Program-made: the position numbers and the translations under genes | Source: Hofstenia miamia | Lineage: Eukaryota; Xenacoelomorpha; Acoela; Hofsteniidae | Length of the DNA stretch: 64,000 nt | Reading direction: 5' to 3' | Assembly (NCBI GenBank): GCA_900660155.1 | Contig: CABFPE010000052.1 | Coordinates: 1,449,800 to 1,513,799, forward strand | The notes under the pieces: generated by a model | Told to the model about the DNA's origin: nothing | What the model saw: the letters and a program-made list of their open reading frames with translations, nothing else | Database searches by the model: none | Shown: one piece after another, positions 57,838-64,000 of the stretch | Position numbering within the stretch: position 1 is the stretch's first letter | Layout of the letters: the number at the start of each line of letters is the position of its first letter

Positions 57838-59016
57838 GTTATATCAAATTATCAACTTGGATATGGAGTGCCGAAAGGATGTGAATCAGCCGCCCATATG
57901 GGCAAAACTCATACCTGTTTTTCGGTGATCAAATAATTTTATCTAGTGTAGGAGCTCAGCAAGGAGATCCGGAAGGTCCTCCTCTTTTTTCGGATATAAT
58001 AAATCCTATTATACAACATTTTTCTTGTGATTTAAACGTTTGGTACCTTGATGACGGCAACTTTGCAGACAATTATCAGAAAGTCATTGCTACGTACAGT
58101 TATCTCAAAACGGAAGCGGAAAAAATTGGTCTATCTGTTAACCCTAGCAAGTGTGAAATTGTCTTTTTAGGTTCACCTGTTAATGGGAAAAAGAAAAAAA
58201 TCATGCAAGAATTCTACGAAGTATGCCCTGGCGTAAGTGAAACCGAAATAAAGGACTTAGTTATCCTTGGGGCACCAATTGGAGATAAGGCTGTTGAGAA
58301 TTGTTTATCAGAGAAACTTAATACTTTCTCTAATATGGCTAAAAATTTGGAAAAAATTGACACACATTATGCTTTTTTTCTTTTAAAAAATTGTTTGCAT
58401 GTGCCTAAGATGAACTATTTTTTGAGGACTGCTCCTTATTTTCTTAAAAAGAAAATTTTAATTAAATTTGATCAATGTCTAATTGAATGTTTGAAAAAGA
58501 CATGCAACATTGGGTTAAATTCTCTCGCCTCCATGCAAATACAGCTACCCGTACGTCTTAGTGGAATGGGTATCCCCTCCGTTGTAAATATTGCCCCTTC
58601 AGCTTATTTAGCGTCTGTGACTGGATCTTTCAAGCTAATAAGCAATATATTGCATGGAAAGACACTTCCCGACATTTATTCTAATTCAGCCATTCGTGCA
58701 TGGCAAAACCAAGTGTCCTCCACTGTTTTACCCTGTGACTCACCTTTTCAAAAGGATTGGCTGGAACCGGTACATGAAAAAATTTTCAGTGACATCATTT
58801 CTGGATGCAACGAATACAATAAAAAAAGATTAACCGCCTTTAAAGGCAAATTTCAAGGTTCCTGGTTGAATGCACTGCCATGAAAATCTCTGGGTTTAAA
58901 ATGTACTGACGCTCAATTTAGAATTAGTTTTGCTCTACGTACGGGCTCTAAAATTTGTGAAAAACATATTTGTTCATGTGAAACACCTGTTGATGAAATA
59001 GACAAAGGTAGATAAA
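57838..59016 (+). mobile_element. LINE reverse transcriptase, 5'-truncated and internally deleted
   Basis: Starts with QLGYGVPKGCESAAHM, the early RT block of a LINE family found widely in invertebrates, and then jumps directly to the fourth block. A long frame from 57888 follows: GAQQGDPEGPPLFS, VWYLDDG (catalytic YxDD at about 58048), IGLSVNPSKCEIVF, LGAPIGDKAVE and a thumb region with NCLHVPKMNYFLRTAP. One in-frame TGA at 58881-58883 is followed in the same frame by GLKCTDAQFRISFALRTG and CEKHICSCETPVD, the family's C-terminal zinc-ligand region. The stretch with the first catalytic Asp (AFN.. block) is deleted. A single stop over more than 1.1 kb suggests a young copy. Confidence 0.82.
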
Positions 59017-60039
59017 ACAGAATAAGCCCATAACAAACGTCACATAATTATTCAGATATACTTCTTATTGTCGCTTAAGATTAAGGTTGGTTAAGTCAAA
59101 ACGTGAAACTTCTGCAAGTTTCGTGCAAAAGGGTTAGCTGGGGCATTTGTCAATGTAGTTGCTAGGCTAGGGGGTTCTAGAAGATAGAACTCCATTTTGC
59201 GAGCCCGAAAACTCCAGATATTGCCATCGTAAGGGTAAATGAGTTAAAAATCAAATTCTAAGTTTCCCAAATAGGGTAAAAAATACCCAAAACAAAAAAA
59301 TCGTCCCATATTAAGAAAACAATCAAAACATTCAGTTGCGGGGAACCTTGAACGATTATTTTCCAGTATTGTATTTGGTCACATTACCCCTAAAGAAACG
59401 CTATGGTTTCCTAAGTCATAAAAATTCAGTTTATAGTTCTCCTTTAAGCAGATTCAAGCAGATTCATAGATATTACTCATTATATTACGTACCATTTACT
59501 TAATAGCCAAAAAAAGAACTATGGTTTATATAATTGACTAAAGTGAATTTTCATATATATGTATTTGAATGACTAATGGTGATGTTTTACATGTGGGATA
59601 ACATATTTCTATAGAAGTCCTTAAAGCAGGGCTATAAGTCATCAACTCATCTTGAATAACAAATATCACACACAGTCCAGTCATAAAAAACAATGATATA
59701 TTTGAGCAATTGAGTATACTCAATAATGGAAGCAGTAAATTGTCTATATTTGTTAACTTTGAGCAAAACTAGTCCTTAGTGGGTTAGCATGATCTCTACC
59801 ATGTGGATTTCAAACTAGTATCCCAATGAGGATATCTTAATATTAAAATACAAAAGAGCCAAATAGATTGCAACCATAAGCTTCATGCTGGCTTCTTGAA
59901 CATTAATTGCATGAAATTTTATAAATTATAGTATATTTATTAAAAATTCATGATAAGTGAGATTTTGCAGCAAATATAAAATCTTATCCCCTAAGCTACA
60001 TGTACTTCCACAGAATTGCTAAAATAATTTTATTTCTAA
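59017..60039. other. Non-coding, no recognised content
   Basis: AT-rich, without open frames of interest. Confidence 0.4.
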
Positions 60040-60230
60040 TAGATTGTTAATAATGAATGGAATGCCCCAAGGATCTGCATTATTTAATTCATAAATAATG
60101 ACATTGACAGCCATCTTAATATCAGTTGCATCCAATATACTAATGACACCTTATTGTATCCAAATGGCATGCTTCGAGGAGATAATGCCATTTTCAATTA
60201 CCAATTGATTTCATACATTTTTGCATTTGA
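60040..60230 (+). mobile_element. LINE scrap around the YADD region
   Basis: Reads NGMPQGSALFNS, then in a neighbouring frame NDIDSHLNISCIQYTNDTLLYP, matching NGVPQGSVLGPLLF and YINDI..CYADDTLLY of Jockey/CR1-like LINEs. It is short and decayed; the catalytic box reads YTND. Confidence 0.6.
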
Positions 60231-60789
60231 AATAGTAACTTTTTTGTAGCACTATTGAGTGTGTGGTAATTAAAATTGTGCAAGGGTGGTGTGCTGTAGC
60301 CATTATTTATTATAGTGTATTGCCTGAAGGAACTGAAAAATATGTGAGTATAAATTCTAAGAAGGTTTATCTTAAAATCATTAGAATTATAATTACAAAT
60401 CTAGGTGTGCTAAACTTTTTCTTAAGGTATGTCTAATGCAATTCAAATTTTGTAGAATCTAAATACATTGTTCAGGTTTTTTTCTGTAGACAAAAATTAT
60501 GATGACAATGTATTTTTACAATAACTAAGTTTGGTTTCCGCATATCTAATTGAGTATTCAATAGACGATAGAAATATTACCCAAAGGAAACTACAAATAA
60601 CAAATCCATCTTTTTTTCCCCTGTAAAACATCATATAAGCCTAATTGAGATTTACAGACAACGGGGTTTTAAGGTCATGCAAACATTAAATAGTAACTAA
60701 CCCAAATTAAGTATTAATCCTAAGAGCCTTGCAATTTTTACAATTTGTGAAGGTTATTACCAAAAGTTTTCCAAAGAGCTACAAACCCT
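60231..60789. other. Non-coding, no recognised content
   Basis: AT-rich spacer. Confidence 0.4.
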
Positions 60790-61610
60790 GATTTTCACAC
60801 AGTGGGCTATTTTCAGAAAAAAAAAAATTTTTGGGGCAGCTGGTGCTCTCATGGGCTCTAAAACGCATTATTTTCAGAAATCTAGGTATGAAAAGAATTG
60901 CAAAGTTGTTTGCAAAATATATATTTTCTTTTAATAAAGATATTTTCATACACAGGTTTTTTATATAATCCTTGAAAAAAACTAGACAATTAAGAAAGGC
61001 GAGACAATTTAAAATTTTCGAATGAGTGTAGTACGTTATTATCGTTAAAAAGCATTTCCCATTTAAAAGGGAATTTTTTCAGTTTTTTTTTGAGTTTTAA
61101 TTTATGATCTAAATTTTTTCCTATTTTTGTTTCGGGGTGGGGAAAAATATAAAAAAATTTTTCTTAAAATATAAAATTTTTTGAAAATTTTTTTTAATTT
61201 AAATTTAAAAAAATTAAAACATTTTTAATTTGGGGTAAAGGGATAATTTTTATTTTTTTCGGTTGTTTGGGACATTTTCATGTTTTTTTGCGAAAATTTG
61301 TGTTTTTAAGGACCCAATTAAAGGTTTTTACAAAAAAAAACGATATTTTTAGTTTTTATTTTTAAAAAGAAAAAAGCAAAATTTTAAAAGTGATAAAACC
61401 AGAGCAATTTTTTAATTGTTTTAAAAAGTATTTTTAAAATTTTTTTGATGATAAAAATACCCAAACCCCGATGCCCTTTTTTAAAATTTTTACATTTAAA
61501 AATTTTTTAAAATTTAAACCCTTTTCGATTTTAAAACCCAAAAAGCTGATAGATTTACTTTTTTTTTTTTATACATGGGTTTTATTTAATTTAAATTTTT
61601 TTTTGAGACT
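60790..61610. other. Damaged sequence: homopolymer-smeared copy of the downstream region
   Basis: Positions about 61140-61610 follow 61613-62082 base by base at an offset of about 472. Isolated bases are replaced by their neighbour, so that every motif turns into longer homopolymers (GATACCTAACCCCAGATGCC becomes AATACCCAAACCCCGATGCC). It ends at GAGACT just before the N at 61611. The upstream part from about 60790 has the same smeared texture. Do not annotate genes here. Confidence 0.85.
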
Positions 61611-61665
61611 NGGTGAAAACTATAATAATATTTATCTAAGCATATAAATTTTTGAGAACGTTCAT

Positions 61666-63230
61666 TTAATTTAAATTTAAATGAATTAAATGCATTTGAA
61701 TTTGGTAGTAAGGCGATATTTTGTATTTTAGTCGATAGTTGGATACATTGTCATGTTTTTGAGCGAAATTGAGTGTTTTAAGAGACCAATTGAAGGTTTT
61801 AGACAAAAGAATGCGATATTTCGAGTTTATATTTGTAAAGAGAAATGAGCAATATTGAAAGTGTGATAAGCAGAGAGCATTTATTAATTGTTTGTAAAAT
61901 GTATTTGAAATATTTCTTAGATGATAAAGATACCTAACCCCAGATGCCATTTTTAAAATTTTTGACATTAAGAATTGTTCAAAATTTAAATCATTGTCGA
62001 TTTCAACACCTAAATAGCTGATAGATTCACTTTGTTTTATTGATACATGGTTTATATTAAGTTCAATGTTTTTTGTGAGACTTTTGAATGTCTTAGGAGA
62101 AAATATTGTAAATTGTGTTCTTTCAATATTTACTTTCAGTTCATTATTTATAAAATATGTTGTTAGATTTTCAATATCATTTTGCAGGCCTTTATTTGCT
62201 TTAAAAGCATTTATATTATATTAGTACTTATAAGACAGGTATCATCTGCATATTGATAAATTTTACTGTATTTTACATTTTGGGTTATGTCATTCACGAA
62301 GATTGCAAATAAGATGGGACCGGGAACTGTGCACTGGGGCACCCGCGGTTAGTTATAATATATTTTGATATTTTGACATTAAGTGTAACTCTTTGCTGTC
62401 GATTTTCAAGGAAAGTCATTATTAAGTTAACAGATTTGTTATCAAAGTTATAATATATTAATTTTCCCCCTAATGAAAAATAAAAGCTTTGCTTAAATCA
62501 AGAAGGGCAACACAACTACATTTATTAAGGGCTAAATTAGATTTTATTTGTTCTGATATTGATAAAATTGCATCTTGCGTGCTATAACCACGACAAAAAC
62601 AAATTATTTTTTCGAGAAAATATTTTCAGATTTCAAATAGACGTTTATTTGATTATTTAATAATTTCTCAAACGGTTTACTAAAAGGTCTATAATTTTTT
62701 TGCGTTTAGAGGGTCACCTTTTTTAAATAGAAGCCTTATGTCAGATTTTTTGAAATTTTCGGGAAATTCGTTATCAATAATGCATTGGTTAAATGCGAAT
62801 AACAGATACTCACTAAAGATATGGAAAAAGCGCTTAATAATAATAATTGGAAGACTATAAGAGGCAGTTGATTTATTTGTGTCTAAGTTTTTTATTATGG
62901 TTTCTAATTCACTACCATTTGCGAGTCTAAAAGAAAAGCATGTTTTTGCTGTGCATTTAGGGAAGTGATCCAAATTCAATACGTTAACAAGTGAAAATGC
63001 AACCGTAAACAACATTTCTAGCTTCAAATGTCTGAATACGCTTAATAAATTTATTTGCATAGATATATTTGAAGAAATGTGCATAACCTAAATGTGTCAA
63101 ATTTATTTGTAATACCATTTGCGGAAAAAAACACGTTTTTAAAGTAAACTTCATCTTTAGCGAATTTATTTTGAGTGTAAGTTAACTATTTGGTTTACGG
63201 CATGTTAACGTAAAACACCATTTCGTTAAC
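61666..63230 (-). mobile_element. Jockey/CR1-like LINE reverse transcriptase, degenerate
   Basis: The minus strand shows, in order, LANGSELETIIKNLDTNKSTA, FNQCIIDNEFPENFKKSDI and LLFKKGDP (the N-terminal RT blocks, 63084-62689). Next come VALLDLSKAF (first catalytic Asp, about 62500) and FLENRQQRVTLNVKI. A decayed block near 62340 lies where QGSVLGP is expected, and the thumb region YKQLINALCLSHFQYCSFLF ends it at about 61830. Frames shift several times. The Harbinger-type MITE at 62960-63265 interrupts the 5' part. Confidence 0.72.
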
Positions 63231-63265
63231 GGTGTTGTTAACGTATTGAATTTGGATCACTTCCC
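62960..63265. mobile_element. Harbinger-type MITE with perfect ~31-bp inverted ends
   Basis: Starts GGGAAGTGATCCAAATTCAA and ends with the exact inverse, with TTA on both sides (62957-62959 and 63266-63268). The 3-bp TTA target and GGG ends fit PIF/Harbinger. It is 306 bp. The identical ends suggest a young insertion. Confidence 0.75.
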
Positions 63266-63268
63266 TTA

Positions 63269-64000
63269 TTAATATTCTCCTTACTTTTATATTTAGAGAA
63301 ATTGAAGTTGCCAAGTTCTTTTAATGTTATGTTTAGGTCGTCTATTGTTTTTGTTTTTTCTGTCCTAATTTTGTTACCAATTTATAATTCGTTAATGTCA
63401 GTTGAAATTCTTTTACTTTTTCCCAGAACTTTATGAATATGAAAGTGCATGTCCGCAACCAATCCTGTCCGGTTCATTTCAATAAATCCCAATTCAGCCA
63501 TTTTTGTGATTCGTGTCAAAAATAGTCATTCAGTTTTAGGAAAATGCTAGAAATGACAAAAATTGCATGGAAAATGAAAATCCTAAATTGCCTTTTAGAA
63601 GAATATCAAATTCTAATGTAAAATTTCACTAAACTTTAGCTTTGAGTCAAATCAATTTTTTTTTTATTTTGGCCAATTTTCTGCAATACGGGTTCTACCA
63701 AGGCAGATCTAGTTCGTCTTCTGCAACATCTTGCCCCGACATCGNCAGGCTCGGTTCTAATTTTGACTTGCATAATCGCCAAGATGAGTTCAGATTATCT
63801 GTCAGTTGATTACAATTTCATCAGCAGATAAAAGTAGATAAAGTGAATACTCAACCAATTTATGGCATAACAACAAGATTTCTGCTATCTCATAAATATA
63901 TGCTGATGAAATTCGATAGACAGAATGATATTAAAACTCAACTTTTATTTTTGTTAAACCTAATTGTTTACTTTAAATAGCCAACAAATTCAGAAAACCC
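63269..64000. other. End of window, possible 5' LINE sequence
   Basis: Some minus-strand phrases (TKTIDDLNITLKELGNFNF) could be the linker before the RT of the LINE at 61666, but I cannot support this firmly. A single N at 63745 marks another contig join. Confidence 0.3.

Noticed and set aside
1-64000. CRISPR arrays, operons, tRNA or rRNA genes
   Set aside because: None seen; the window is eukaryotic, and I found no cloverleaf or rRNA-like segment by eye.

Overview
This is a window of animal nuclear DNA. It is strongly AT-rich, coding sequence is broken by GT-AG introns, and most of the rest is decayed transposons. The backbone is one host gene on the plus strand: the 3' three-quarters of AQR (intron-binding protein Aquarius, a spliceosomal superfamily 1 RNA helicase). 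It is read here as 23 exons from 20774 to 56737, ending at a proper stop. Its first exons (about 280 residues in the human protein) are not in the window. Two introns of only 43-44 bp and roughly 2% divergence between duplicated contig ends suggest an outbred, highly heterozygous invertebrate. A tunicate or other marine animal is possible, but the sequence does not settle the phylum.

Layout. 1-7377: transposon debris, with a Tc1 remnant, a mariner with perfect 23-bp ends set in an AT-rich repeat array, and scraps of Polinton polymerase. 7497-18905: a broken Polinton (Maverick), with the protein-primed polymerase on the minus strand and the packaging ATPase, integrase and capsid genes on the plus strand. 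A foldback element and a 422-bp MITE lie inside it. 19165-20773: LINE debris, then sequence with no recognised content. 20774-56737: AQR. Its larger introns hold DNA transposons (two Tc1-like, one piggyBac, several hAT, one TA-flanked element) and two intronless ZCCHC24-like zinc-finger genes, one antisense and one sense. 57838-64000: LINE fragments, a Harbinger-type MITE and a stretch of damaged sequence.

The most interesting biology is the pair of intronless ZCCHC24-like genes nested in two AQR introns. Both keep every visible zinc ligand, and they share a similar 3' untranslated block. Within AQR, one helicase exon carries an 8-nt duplication and, further on, an 8-nt deletion that restores the frame. 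Another exon is present twice in tandem.

The assembly needs care. Single N characters at 28484 and 53271 join two slightly different copies of the same locus, and both duplications cut through AQR exons. The 46-N gap at 11864 also has duplicated flanks. About 470 bp before the N at 61611 is a homopolymer-smeared copy of the sequence after it, which looks like a bad read and not biology.
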